A DNA stretch of 64,000 nucleotides, from the NCBI GenBank assembly GCA_022414725.1, contig CM039462.1, forward strand, positions 34,500,931 to 34,564,930, in the 5' to 3' direction. This document shows, piece by piece, positions 11,560-22,911 of the stretch. Each line of letters opens with the position of its first letter. Position 1 is the first letter of the stretch. The notes under the pieces were generated by a model. That model ran no database searches. It worked only from the letters and a program-made list of their open reading frames with translations, and was not told the DNA's origin. Both the position numbers and the translations under genes were made by a program. Origin of the DNA: Microglena sp. YARC (taxonomy: Eukaryota; Chlorophyta; Chlorophyceae; Chlamydomonadales; Chlamydomonadaceae).

Positions 11560-12775
11560 GCTACCATGTGAAAATGACTTTTTAGAAAAAAGTGATTACC
11601 AACAAAATGACTATAATCAATTAAGCTTTTAGAAACAAAAAATTATCATCTACCATATGAGAATGATAGACTGATCTTTTAGATACATGCTAGAACTTTC
11701 TATCCATTTTTATAGTAGCTATTTAGTTTTTGATTTTAGCCCTATGGTAGCTCACAGCTATAATTATCCAACTAGCACTTCAACCCAGGTTATGTTCTTC
11801 GTGCTTCAATTCGTTGGGTTCCAATTGATCGAGTGTTTGCTTTAACCAGCCCGCTCTGATAATGTGTAACTTATTTAGATTATACGAGGTTGGGCAGGTC
11901 CCTTTGGCCTATCTGGCTACCCCTGGACATACATTTGGCTATCCCTGGACACACATACACAGCTGGAGGTACAAAACTCAAGAGAGCATAAGTCTCAGCC
12001 AAATGCATTATGTAGTCATATAGCATGTATTGTATGTATGATTGTATCTGTTCACTTGTTAGCCCGACACAGATTGGCACATGGTACTCAAGATACGTGT
12101 TCCTTGCAGTACTTAGGCCAATTGAATTGTGCCGGAATTTCAAGCCTTCTTGCTAGCGATATGCTGATGATGACTACATACATTACCCTGGTGAACTACT
12201 TCCACACAATGAAAGCTGCATGCACTGTCCAATAACAGTCGAACAGAGAGGTGCAAAATACATACAGTATGTTTGACCCTGCATAACATACATTATCTAT
12301 TTATATTCGTCCCTGCAAACAGAGAGGTGCAGAATACATACAGTATGTTGGACCCTGAATAACATACATCATATTCGTCCCTGCATTAAATGCTGTATAT
12401 TGGACCCTGCATTTGTAAGGAGCTTCAGTGCAGAGAGAGGCTGCATACAGGCAATATTAAGGCCCAGGCAGCCAGGAGAGGCATTTTGTGACCTAATATT
12501 GTCGAAATTGTTTCCCACACCTGTTGAAATTGTATGGCTGGAATTCCTGCCCACATTGAAGGCGCAGCGTGGTACGGGACTCCCGCACATCTTGGGACGG
12601 ACTCGAACTACCTTGGCAGCCTGCATCGAAGAATGATATGGGTTTTTAGCACTTAAGCGAGTGAATGATGGAGTGAGTTAGATATTTCATGTTTGGCAAC
12701 TTAATTACCGGGAGTGGAAGCATGACTGTTAATTAATATAAATTGTTGCCCTCTATCTAGCTGCGGGCAACCACA

Positions 12776-12954
12776 CCAAATCGTTTAAACGACGAGGGAG
12801 GGGGTTTGATCCCCCCAACAATCACCCCTGGCTTTGCCGGTCGTTGTCAACCGCGATGGTAGCTTCTCCAGTCCAGGTGGTAGACCGTTCTCTGCCCGCT
12901 TACGACGGGTTCCCTGAATACCACGCCCACAAGGCGTTATCATTACGGGGTACG
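12776..12954 (+). mobile_element. SINE copy 1, sharing the LINE 3' tail
   Basis: About 180 bp. The left part has a pol III B-box-like arm GGGGGTTTGATCCCCCC (GGGGGTTCGATCCCCCC in copy 2), as in a tRNA T-arm. The right part ends with a ~45 nt tail closing in a hairpin ACGCC...GGCGT (12923-12937) and GGCGTTATC, the same tail as the 3' end of the LINE at 15.66 kb. The inverted paralogous sequences at 26.48 and 59.54 kb read straight through the insertion point (CCACAGGAGTG), which defines the boundaries. No complete tRNA cloverleaf can be drawn. Confidence 0.8.
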
Positions 12955-13394
12955 ACAGGAGTGCAGAGCAGTATATCAATCCAATAACTCACACCTCAGG
13001 TGGAAGCAGGAATCCTGAAGATACATAATGGTCCAGTATCCATTGTGGACGAGTGGAAGAATAATGAACTGGTGTGAACCTAGAGCTTGCGATCGTACAT
13101 TCTACATACGGTAGGCGGGGACTTTTAGGGAAATGCTTGTACGGTATATAGCTCACTTCTCCCTGGTTTTCCAACAAGCTGTTTTGAAAATGTATGCCCA
13201 ACCCCATGAGGCAACTGCTTATGAAAACTCAGAAGTAAAAACAAATGTGTTGATGGTTTATATAGGTCTGGGATATAGGAACGGAATATTAACCCAGCTC
13301 TTGACACTTTATATAGTTGGGCACTTCTGCTGCCTGGACCCTTCTGCTTAGAGTTCCTCGTTCAATGAAGTTAAAAAAAACATTATATGCAAAA

Positions 13395-13575
13395 AATGGC
13401 CGAGAGTGTTCGCGACGAAGCGACAGGTGGCAACAGAAGCGAGTTAGTGGCGAGACCGTTGGCTGACGGGCCAGGCTTCAATATTTCGGTCGGTCGGTCG
13501 CGGTCGTGCGGACAAATGGGTACCCCAAGGTAACCCGGGGGGCTCCGCCAAAAAGAGGCATGATCTAAGAAAAAA
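13395..13575. repeat. Dispersed GACAGGTGGCAAC repeat, copy 1
   Basis: A ~180 bp block containing CGACAGGTGGCAACAGAAGC, GAGACCGTTGGCTGAC and a GGTC-rich stretch. Related blocks are at 42.13-42.35, 57.11-57.31 and 63.73-63.93 kb. No coding potential was recognised. Confidence 0.75.
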
Positions 13576-15640
13576 CTCAGAAACTTAGCAACTCCGAGGA
13601 TTTGCAGCGATTTGCCCTGTCCCTGCTGAAACGCTACGAACCGGGGGACCAGGGAACCAGAAACCGAGCTGGATAATTCGGATACTTGGTTTCTCCTCCC
13701 GTTACTGAAGGGACACTGGGTTTGCATACTCCAATACCGCATTTCCCAGTGCGATTTACTTGAAGCGGGGAAGCGCCGAAAAACTGAGCATATGCTAACG
13801 CTGTCGCGATGTTTCTGCACCACCTCTAGAGACAGCCTAATCTAGGTTCCTATTATCCGAAGATGCGTCCACGTCCCTCCCTACCGACCCACCTTCATTC
13901 CATGCGCCCGAAACTCCAATCCGGCCAAACCTTTTCTGAGCATGTTGCGCGTGGTATAATAGTTACGATAACGAGTAACAATAAAGAAGCACGAGGGTTA
14001 CCGTCAAATGCCCCAATAAATAGCTCTGATACATAAGGGTACAGTAAAAGGAGTAAGGGTTTGCTAAGGTTGTTTTCCGGGGTTGTTTCTAGGGTTGTTT
14101 CCGAGGTTGTTTCCTCGTAGCTACAGGCTTCAATATCTGTGTAAAATATTTGCAAGTGGTGAAGACTGAAGTTTCATAAATATCCACAACTCGACGGATC
14201 CACAGAATAGAGCATCCGCGACAAGGGTACAGTCAGAGGTTACCGGGGAGGTTACCCTCTGGGTGATCTATCTGATCATAGGTCTACAGACCCCTCGGTC
14301 TGGCAGGGACCGACCAATCCGTTGCTTAGTCGACGTCCAGTCAGATCTGAGATCTACGCTATCCTTCTGACAAGCATAACCCTCGCCCTCGTACTGCAAT
14401 ACCATTCGCTTACTGCGTTCGTTTATGAACATTTACTTCCTCCGGGGGGAACAAAACCCGGGGCTTGGGTAAAAACTCTTCTGTCCACTTCGTTGCCGAC
14501 TGAGATATTCAGGATATCGACACCAAAGTGAAGTTCTGCACTTCGACCTATCTTCCGGGAACGATGTGGGTCATCGAGGTTTAACCAAGCCCTGGGTTCG
14601 TTTTCGTTTTCGTTGTGCACTTGTGGCATTTCGAGTTTGCGACATGGAACCTTAGTCCTTGGGACTCCAATCCTTGATCGCGAAGCTTCTCGAAACTCGC
14701 AGGCTAGCGAAAAAACTACGCCAGCGTGCGCGTTAACATGGACACTGTGCTAGCGACTAGCGACTGGTGCTACAGACTGCCGTAGCTACTACCGTAGCGT
14801 CTGCCGTAGCGACAGCCGGCAGCCGTAGCGACAGCTACGGCAGAAGAAAAAAGTAGGAACAAAAATAGTAGGATTTGTCCCGGATATCCATATAAAAAGG
14901 GTTAGTGACAGCTACCCTGATAGCTACGCTGTCCCAACCCCAACCGAAGTGACAACCTGCACTTCGTTCTATCTTCCAGGAAAGGACGCAGTGGGTCATC
15001 GAGGTTTACCCAAGCCCTGGTTTCGTTTATTCTACAGGATGACTGCGGAGGAGGTCAAGATAAATGAAAACCGTGAGATCATAACTCAGTGTTAATTCAC
15101 CTATTTCCCGAACAGTGCAGCCGTACACGCTATTCCAGAACAGTTTTTGCCTGATTGGATTCTCAGGAGTGAAATGTAGGTAGGTGCGAAGGGACGTGGG
15201 AGTGCCTTTAGTTAGCTTAGTTGAGTAGCGCTTTATTTGAGTACCGACACGAGGCTCAAAGCAGGGGCCATATATAGGGGCCAGCCCGCAGAAGTGCCGA
15301 ACTACCCTATAGAAAGTGTATGGAAGGCTGGGTGGATATCCTGCCTCTAGCTCGCAGGCCATTCTTAATTCTCATCACTCGTTTTTTTACAGCTCAGTTA
15401 TACATGTACTCGGTGGCCTCAAGGGGTTGGGTACCGGTAGACATTCTAAAAAAATGTTGTTGGAGGTCCATTATTATGAAGTGAGCTATAAGCATTTCCC
15501 TAATCATCCCCGCATGTTGGAATGGAATTTACTATGGTTAAATATGCTCTAGGTTCACACCAGTTATGTATTCATACTCTAGTCCGGTTTAAATGCTGTA
15601 CCATTATTTGTTATCTTTAGGATTCCAGGTTACATCTGAG
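13576..15640. other. Centre of the inverted repeat, no gene seen
   Basis: Low-complexity pieces (GGTTGTTTC repeats near 14070-14115, TACGGCAGCCGTAGC words near 14780-14845) and the inverted words GGGGCTTGGGTAAA (14460) / TTTACCCAAGCCC (15012) mark the middle of a diverged palindrome. Copy B lacks part of 14.65-15.03 kb. Short open frames differ between copies and look accidental. Confidence 0.6.
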
Positions 15641-15659
15641 GTGTGAGTTATTTCAATGA

Positions 15660-15755
15660 AAGAAAAAAAAGATAACGCCTGGAGGGGCGTGGTGTTAAGG
15701 GGACCCTCCCGTACGCCGCAGCTGGGGAAAGTCACCATGGCAGACATAGTAAGTG
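15660..15755 (-). promoter_or_regulatory. LINE 3' UTR: recognition-type hairpin and T-rich tail
   Basis: On the minus strand the element ends with a hairpin of arms ACGCC and GGCGT (15675-15690), then TTATC and a run of T. The same ~45 nt tail ends the SINEs at 12.8, 43.1 and 56.5 kb. By analogy with stringent LINEs, it is probably the structure bound by the LINE RT; this role is inferred. Confidence 0.7.
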
Positions 15756-16704
15756 TCACCCTCCAGGCGGGAGGGACTCCTTCATGCGACGTGTGGCAAG
15801 AATGCTGGTACAGGAGGCGATAGATTCTCTGTGCAGCTTAGAGATGAGTTTGTCTACGTGTTCGCGACTGATCCCCAAGGTGGAGAGATTGGTAATAGTT
15901 GTGATTGGTATGGTACCAGTGGTACCTATGGTGAAGACTAGGTAGTGGACAAGGAATCCTTGTTGTTGGAGGATACGTTGGAGCTCCTTATGCTGAAAGC
16001 TCTTTTCCTGGAATTTGATGTGGTGGTTAGTGTCTGAGCAGTAGCCCAGTTCAACTAGGTAGGCTTTTCTTGGTTTGGATTCGTCGTCAATGAGGAGGAG
16101 ATCAGGCCTGTATTTATCCCATGTGGCTTGGGGAAGATAAGGGGGTTTGAGGGTGGTTGGGGGGTCTCGTGGGAATGTCGGATGTCGCTTCACAAGTGCC
16201 TGCATCCATGTACATGGGGAGAGCCCCCAGAGCTCCTTTGGCTACTGCCTTTTGGATGAGTTGGACCGCCTTATTATGTCTGTTGATATACATTCCTTTG
16301 AAGACAGGGTGGCTGCACCCAGCAAGAATATGGCCAGCTCCGTCCTGTGCTTTGCGACAAAGAGGGCAGTTATCATCAGAGGGGGGGCTAGTGCTGGTAC
16401 CATAGGGGCGTTTGTATCTGTACGCCAGTTTCCTAGTCCATAAGCGTCCCCACCTAGCCTTGTGGATTTGTATTTTTTGCCACCATTTGATTTCGGTGGA
16501 TTGCCAGAAACGATTACTAGCCTGAGGGAGGAGGAAGGGGGTGGCTTGCTCCCACATGGAGGAGTATATGCCCGTGGTGTTGGCATGCCCAGTGTGCAGG
16601 GGGTGTGGGAGGTTAGCCTTGATACCCTTGGTGAGATTGTTGGCCGGGTGCCGGGGGGGCTGGTCCCCCATTAATAGATTTGGGGGGGCTGGACAGACGG
16701 CCAA
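15756..16704 (-). pseudogene. LINE C-terminus: CCHC finger and restriction-like endonuclease
   Basis: The upstream frame (16704-16114) has C-x2-C-x8-H-x4-C (residues 113, 116, 125, 130 of that frame), the finger that precedes RLE domains. A second frame (16205-15756) continues the same protein: RPDLLLIDDES gives the Pro-Asp of PD-(D/E)-x-K (Pro34, Asp35), VELGYCSDTN supplies the acidic residue (Glu52), and Lys64/Lys68 follow. The two frames overlap out of phase, so one indel separates finger and nuclease. RLE nicks target DNA in site-selective LINEs. Confidence 0.85.
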
Positions 16705-17398
16705 TGCATGTTGAGGTGCGCATATTCCCCTGTTTTAACTGGTCCAATTACATTGTATCCTGTCGTCGCTTCTTTCGCGAGCGTGTCTGCCTCGTCATTT
16801 CCTACGATTCCTGAGTGAGATCGGACCTTAAGCAGGCGTGTGGTAGCAGCAGCGTTGTGTCTGTTGATAATGTGGATGGCGATGTCTTGCAGGAGGTCGC
16901 GGTGTTTGTTTTCCCGTGTCCTGCTGGGATGGTAAATGTGCAGGTTAATAAGCTGCAAGGAGCATAAGCTGTCGGAGTAGATGGTGAGTTCTTCATCTAT
17001 TTCGGAGTGTACGAGTGCTTGTTGGATTGCCACGAGTTCGGCGCGATTGATGTCGGCAGTGATGCCCTGTCCGCCAGGGTCTATGCGGAGGCAACGTGCA
17101 GCGGCCCTGGGGAGTATACGCCTGCCCCTAGGCGTAGGACGCCGTCTTTGTCTATGATGGCACTTCCATCCGTGTATAGAGCGAGGCCTGGTGCTTGTAG
17201 GATAGCACGTGTGCAAGGGAGCACGGGGGGTGTTATGAGTGTGGGGTCTATCTGCATGGGGGTGGGTTGTTGTGCCCAGGTCTTAAGGAGGGAGCTAAGT
17301 GCCTTGGGTAGGTGGGTGGTAGGAAGGCCCAGTTGGGAGGGGGGGGACCTGGTCGTGGGATGGAAGTGGCCCCCATGTCCCTCATGGTTTGGGCCCAT
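16671..17398 (-). pseudogene. LINE RNase H domain, split by a frameshift
   Basis: The first strand with TDGSA (catalytic Asp77) lies in the frame 17398-17081. The rest lies in 17216-16671: NRAEL (Glu60), YSDS (Asp82), then RSHSGIVGNDEAD with His134 and Asp141. All four acidic catalytic positions are present but in two frames, joined near 17100 where the sequence slips by one phase. It would degrade the RNA of the RNA/DNA hybrid in an intact element. Confidence 0.9.
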
Positions 17399-19295
17399 GT
17401 GGTGGGTGGGTTGTGGAGGTACTTGGCATGGCCAGCTGGGTTTGAGATGGCAATGAGTTTGTAGGTTCCTCTGTGTCTCTTGGCAGGGGTGAGTTTGTCC
17501 CCCGTCCAGATTAGGGAGGGGGTGAGGGGTTTGGCCTTGGGAGGCAGAATGGCTAGTTCCATAGCCCGTGGGTGATTTAGGAGGGCGTTATGGGCATATG
17601 TGGGTTTGTGTGGGACCAAGAGGATGGTGCACGCGGGGAATATCTAGGGTGTGAGCAGTATGGCACTGCCTAGTGCCCATCGAACAGCCTTGTGGGCCTC
17701 TTCAGGGTTCTGGCTGGTGAGGTGTGTGTTTCCCCCGTACCAAGGTTGGGTGTAGCAGTGGGGTCCTAAGCCAAACAGTTGCGCCAATGGGGTGGGGGTG
17801 TTGCCCATGGGGAGGTGGGGACTCATTAGGAGGGGTGATGTGTCAAGGTCTGTTGTCATCCCGGGGTGGACATAGCTTTGTGTATGGCAGGGGAGACATT
17901 GGAGATGGTAGTGTCTTTGTGCTGCGATAGGAGGGTGGCTACGTCTCCAGCGAAGGTTCCTGTGCTGTGGAGGGTCCAGAGGTGGGGAGAGAGTGTGCCT
18001 TGGTGGTATGGTATCTGTGGTGAGGAGGTGGTGTTGGGAGAGGGGTATATGACGACACATTGGCCTGTTTGGTGAGTAGATGTAGGTGGTGTCTCCGTTG
18101 TTGAGTTGGGGGGGGAGGTGGTGGTACCTGTCATTCAGGGTACCAGCCTGTATGTGGTATTTGCCGGGGGGGTGGATATCCCAGTCTGGGTGGTGGTCTG
18201 CCGTGTTAATGATGAGGTTTTGCCTGAGTTCGCTGTACTATTTGGCATCAAACTCTCCTCCCTCCGCCCACTGTCCTTGTTGTTGGAGGTTAGTGAGGTG
18301 GAGGTCTTGCCTGGGTGGAATGGAGGGGGGGGGGGCTTTGGGGTAGTTTCAGTGTTGTAGGCATGGAGGAGTTCCTGAAATCTGGTGGGACCAACCAGCA
18401 GGGGTGATTTGTTCCTCTGTGAGATGGACGGGGGACCAAGTGACCACAATGGAGGTGGCAAAGGAGTAGGTGTGGGAATGCACAGGGAGGCCAGCAGATA
18501 TGTAACAAGGGAGATGGTGGCAGAGAATGGTGCATGGGGCTTTCTGGACCCTCCAATATCTGTGATGGGGGGTTTCTCGAGGTTCGTTAGCCTTCCTCTT
18601 TTGGGCTCTGAAGCCCAAAAGGTGGTCAGGCTGTGTTGGTTGCCATATAGGAGGTGGAGGAGCTTGGCTGGGGTTGGGGGAGCAAGAAGGTCTGGGGTAG
18701 TGACAGCATGCACCAGGTCGTCAGGGGAGCTGTTCTTACGGATGGTGTGGTGTTTGTAGTAGGAGGCGTCAGTACATTTGTGGGTGTCATTTCTGATGAA
18801 TTGCATTCTGGCAGTCCAAGCAATCTTGGGGTCAGTGCTCCAGGCTTGAGCATACTTGGTGGGGTGAAGATAGACTCTCTGGCCCACCACATGTGTGCAT
18901 TGGAGGCAGGGATCTCCTCGATATTATGCGTGGGGGGCTGTGCTGTGGTTGGGTAAGGATGCCGGCATTGGGGTCAAGGGTCGGGGCAGTACGGGGGCAG
19001 TGTCCCAGTTGTTAAGGTGGTGGCTGATAGTATAAGTGGAGAACTTGGTAATGTGCCGTTGGGGGATGCGTAGGTGGATGGGGAGGGTCCTCGATGCCAA
19101 GGGCAGGGGGCTGTGACAGGAGTAGGGTTGAGGTGGGCTTCCAGGTGGGGGTGGAGAGCACAGGTGTAGGCTGAGTTTGTTGAGGGCAACTTTATGCCTA
19201 GTGGAGACTCTTGTGCCATGTGTGTGAGAGGGTATTGGATGGATGATTGTAGTCCCATCAGGGCTCACAATGTCAGCTAGGGAAGTAATGCCCAA
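17248..19295 (-). pseudogene. LINE linker between RT and RNase H
   Basis: Open frames 19295-18924, 18890-18135, 18060-17644 and 17619-17248 tile this region in changing phases. They are Pro/Thr/His-rich with no recognised motif. In related LINEs this interval holds the thumb and connection regions, which is the assignment made here from position only. Confidence 0.55.
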
Positions 19296-21062
19296 GGGAT
19301 GAGGGTTTTGAGAAGATTGGGGGGAATGGTGTGTTGGGGTATGTCCGGGAGGGAGTCTTGAAGGGGGTTGAGTAGGGTTTCATCCTCCATATGGATTTGG
19401 ATGGAGGCTCTTTTGAGGATGTGCATTTGCCTGGCCAGGGTAAAGTATTGAAGTGTGTGGCTGGGCAAGGTAAGAGGATCCATACCCTGGAGCATAGCAG
19501 CTTCTTTGTGGAGGAGGGCTGTAGTGAGCCTGCCTAGTTTCCCTGTGTCGTTGAGGGACCTAGTGAGGTGGGCTGCTGTAATTTGAGCATAGTCCACCAT
19601 AAGGGAGGGGATGCCCAATCCTGCCTGTCCCAAGGGGAGGCAGACACTAGCAGCAGGGAAGGAGGGGTGTAGGTCACAGCATTTTTTAGCCAGGGTCCAT
19701 ATGGCCTTGTCTAAGATGCCTATATCCGAGTAGCTGTAGGGTGCTACAATCATAGGGTAGGTGATGGCAGGTTTATTACATGTGGTGATGAGTCTGAGAC
19801 ATTGGAGAGGGGTGGCGCCTTTCGGTTTGGCAGTGGTGAGGATTTGGTGTCCTTTACTATGTATGAGGGCCAAGGCTTGTTTCATGAGGGGTCTCCAGTT
19901 TAGGGTGAGGCTAACCGGCACCCCTAGATACTTGTATGGTTCATTGGGGGGAAGGTATGTAGCCCATGTGTCGTTAATGAGGATGGTTTTGTGGAGAAGT
20001 TTGGTTAGGGCCTTGTGGTTGGTGGGATCCTTGGGGTGGGAGCCATGCAATATGCCAGTGATCATGCATTTACCCCCGTTAAGAGGAATCCCAGACCAAG
20101 TACTGAATTGTTGCACTTTAAGGCATTGTACCTTGAGGTTGTCTGCTGTGTTAGTGACCACACTGGTGTCATCAGCATATCCTAGACTACCTGTTTTATC
20201 TTGGTCAGTATTGGATGTTGAGGTTATGCCTTGCTTGTATCCTCTGCCCCGGCTTGTAGCCATCTGAGGAGAGGTTCGATGAAGATGATGAAGAGTAGGG
20301 GGGAGAGGGTGTCACCTTGGATTGTGCCTCTTTGTGATTTGAATGGTTTGCCTTGGGTGTTGTTGAGGTACATGTGGGTGGTAGCCCCGTTGTAAATTCC
20401 TTTCACTGTTTCAATGACATCTACCGGGATTCCAAGGTCATACATAGTTTGGAGCAGCTTGTCATGGTCCACCATATTAAAGGCAGATGAGAAGTCAAAG
20501 TAGGCAGCAAACAGGTCTCTTTTTGAGTGAGCCGCATCCTCGATGTCATGTAGGAGGTGGGTGAGCTGCCTATGGGTGCTTCTGTTCTGTCTGAATCCCT
20601 CTTGGAGTCACTGAGGACTTGGTATTGGTCCAAGTATTTGGACATCACTGTTGTAACCATGTTAGTCCACAATTTACCCATCGTGTTGTTGAGGCCAATA
20701 GGTCTGTAGTGGTTGGCTTGGGTGGGTCTCCTTTCTTGTAAAGCATGATGGTGTTGGAGGTCTTCCAGCAAATGGGGTGTAGCCGGTGATCCACATAAGC
20801 CCAACATTTTATGTATGGTGTGGTGCCAAGACCAGGGGAGGCAGGTTAGGAGTTCATTGGGGATTCCGTCTGGGCCAGCCTGTTTGCTTTTTGCTACGTG
20901 TTGGATGCATGTTTGGTAATTAGAGAACTCCATGAGGTAGGGTAGGATGGGGTTGGAGTGTTGGTGGGGTTGGCCTTGGTTTCTAGGGAGAATGTGTCTA
21001 GCAGGGAGGCCCATGGAGGGGGGGCGGTCTGTCTGTCTTGGGGTAGGTATTTGCCGGTGCAC
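19277..21062 (-). pseudogene. LINE reverse transcriptase
   Basis: Finger motifs KSKQAGPDGIPNELL and HYRPIGLNNTMGK lie in frame 21062-20421, which has a frameshift between them. Motif A YFDFSSAFNMVDHDKL lies at about 20455-20518. GTIQGDTLSPLLF is motif B (frame 20475-20224). GYADDTSVV is the catalytic YADD at about 20168-20179 in frame 20263-19277, followed by WSGIPLNGGKC (motif D) and YKYLGVPV (motif E). Catalytic aspartates are intact; the reading frame is interrupted at least twice. Confidence 0.93.
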
Positions 21063-21233
21063 GTGTGGTGAGGGGGGCCATCATGTGCCCCATGTGCTCC
21101 CCAAGATGTCCAGGAGGTCATTAGTGGACGTTTTGTGTTGGCCAGTGGTGGGGTTTTGGAGGGTCTGGGGTGACGTCGGATTCTCAGAGGTTTTGAAGAT
21201 GTTTCTGTGGGCTTGTTTAGGTTTGTTGGATAG

Positions 21234-21722
21234 TTATGTCATGAAGGCTGCTTTGCCAGTGGCGGTAGCTGTTTGTCTGCTGTTCGTGAGAATTCTCCGG
21301 AGGGCAGGGAGGGCCTCATCGAGGGATATATTGATTGCAGCCAAGAGGGAGGCATGATCTGAGGCAAGCTGGATATGGGTGAGGGTGTTAGGATGGTTAT
21401 GGCATGTTTCTAGGAGAGTAGAATGGGCGGTGTGATAGGATTTGGGGTCGGTGGTTAGGAGTTTCCTGTACGTCTTAAGCTGTTGGATATGGGAGTTGAT
21501 TTTGGCGTGGGCTTTGCTCTTCTTTCTGTCAAGGAAGTGCCCTGGGATTTGGTTCCTGGTAGGGCAGGTGTCAAACATAGTGGCAAGGGCCATCCTAATA
21601 GGTTCCATAATCTGGTTGCTGAGATGGTCGAGGTCTAATCCTTTGCAAGGAGAGTGTGTTTGACTTGGTGGAGGTGGGATGGGAGGGAATTGTCTCCTAT
21701 GAGGTTGGTGGCCTGGTCCCAC
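21234..21722 (-). pseudogene. LINE region between endonuclease and RT
   Basis: 162 open codons, Lys/His/Leu-rich, with LDRKKSKAHAKINSHIQQLK typical of the helical spacer that links the endonuclease to the RT in APE-type LINEs. It overlaps the end of the endonuclease frame out of phase. Confidence 0.6.
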
Positions 21723-22623
21723 CAGTCCCTGATGGTTTGTGTGTGTTCCATGAAGAAGGTAGTGTGCGTTTCTTCAATGGCCTTTCTAGTGGCGTTCATG
21801 GAGGCCTTGCTGACGGGGGTGACTAGTTGTTGGGGTCTAGGAGGGGGGGTGTCAGTCAAAGTCAGGGGTATGGAAGGTAAAATAGGGGGGATAATTTGGT
21901 GAAGGGCCATGTGGTCTAGGTATCCTCCGACCTCCCTGGTCTTTTCACTAAATATGGGGGTGGAGGGGGTTGGGGCAAGGGGAGATGAGGATGTCATCAA
22001 TTCTGCTGTGGTGCTCGAGGTTGCCTTCCTGGTAGCAATGGAAGGTGGATGCTCTAGTGAAAGGGTTGGTGGGTGGAGGTTGAGTTGGGAGCACATAGAT
22101 ATGTGATGTTGGTCTGTGTGGGAAGTGGCGTGGGTAGATCTATCTGAGGGAAAGAGGGTTGCATTCCAATCCCCTCCACAGAGTGTGGTGTGATTGGGCT
22201 TTTTGGTGTGAGTCCCGATGTATGTATAGGCGGCTTGCCGTTGCTGGGGTTGGTCATGGGGCATGTAGACGCCTATGATGCGTGTAGGAGTTGGGGTGAT
22301 TGAGCCGAAGGTGATGTGCACCAGGCAACCAGCCAGGTCTGCATTGACTTCATGGTGGACGGGGGGGCCTAATTGCTTGTGGGTGAGGATTATGACCCCT
22401 CCTTTACCGTGGTTGTTGTCCGGGGTTTTGGCAACACTACTGTGGTGAAGGGAGTATTGGGGGAGTTCCTTCTGATGAATTGGATGAAGGAGAGGCAGGA
22501 GAGCAGTTTGGTTTCTGTAAGAATAGCCACATCTGGTTTGTGGTCTAGGATGTGATTGAGAATTAGCTCCCAGGAGCTCCTCAGCCCTCTGCAGTTGAGG
22601 AGTAGAAAATGTATGTTGTCCAT
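21635..22623 (-). pseudogene. LINE AP-like endonuclease (EEP fold)
   Basis: The N-terminal block LLNCRGLRSSWELILNHI...PDVAILTETK is in frame 22623-22390. The core GVYMPH, GGDWNAT and YLDHMAL is in 22321-21635. The conserved SRIDDILIS motif is present at about 21986-22012 but in a different phase from its neighbours, so at least two frameshifts are present. The Glu of TETK, Asp-x-Asn of GDWNAT and terminal Asp-His are retained. Confidence 0.88.
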
Positions 22624-22911
22624 GTAGTAGTCTTGGGGTGACTGGGCATGGTGGGTGGGTTGTTGGGCAGGTCCATTATCCTTAGGGGTAAAATGAATGG
22701 TTGGTTTAAAGCATGTTTGTTTGAGCTTCTTAGCCTGTTGGGGGGGGGGCTCCCTTGGAAATGGTGGTGGTAGAGGTGGGGGGGAAAAAGTTGTGGATTG
22801 CTGTTTGTTTGAGTTTAATGTTGGGGCCCAGGTATTGCGAGTGTTTCAGATGCTTGTTGGGGTGCCTGATATTTTTTTTGGTGGGGGGGTGCTCTGTGTT
22901 GCCACGTTTTT

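Noticed and set aside
10470..12640. A 2.1 kb intron joining ATGCAGGCTGCCAAG (near 12626, minus) to the LEA-like exon at 10.43 kb
   Set aside because: The donor GTAGTT and the acceptor GTAG are present, and the joined start would resemble MENAAKKGT, but the phases do not match by one base in either copy.
17007..18360. Plus-strand Gly/Trp-rich open frames over the LINE
   Set aside because: Shadows of the minus-strand Pro/Thr/His-rich LINE coding region.
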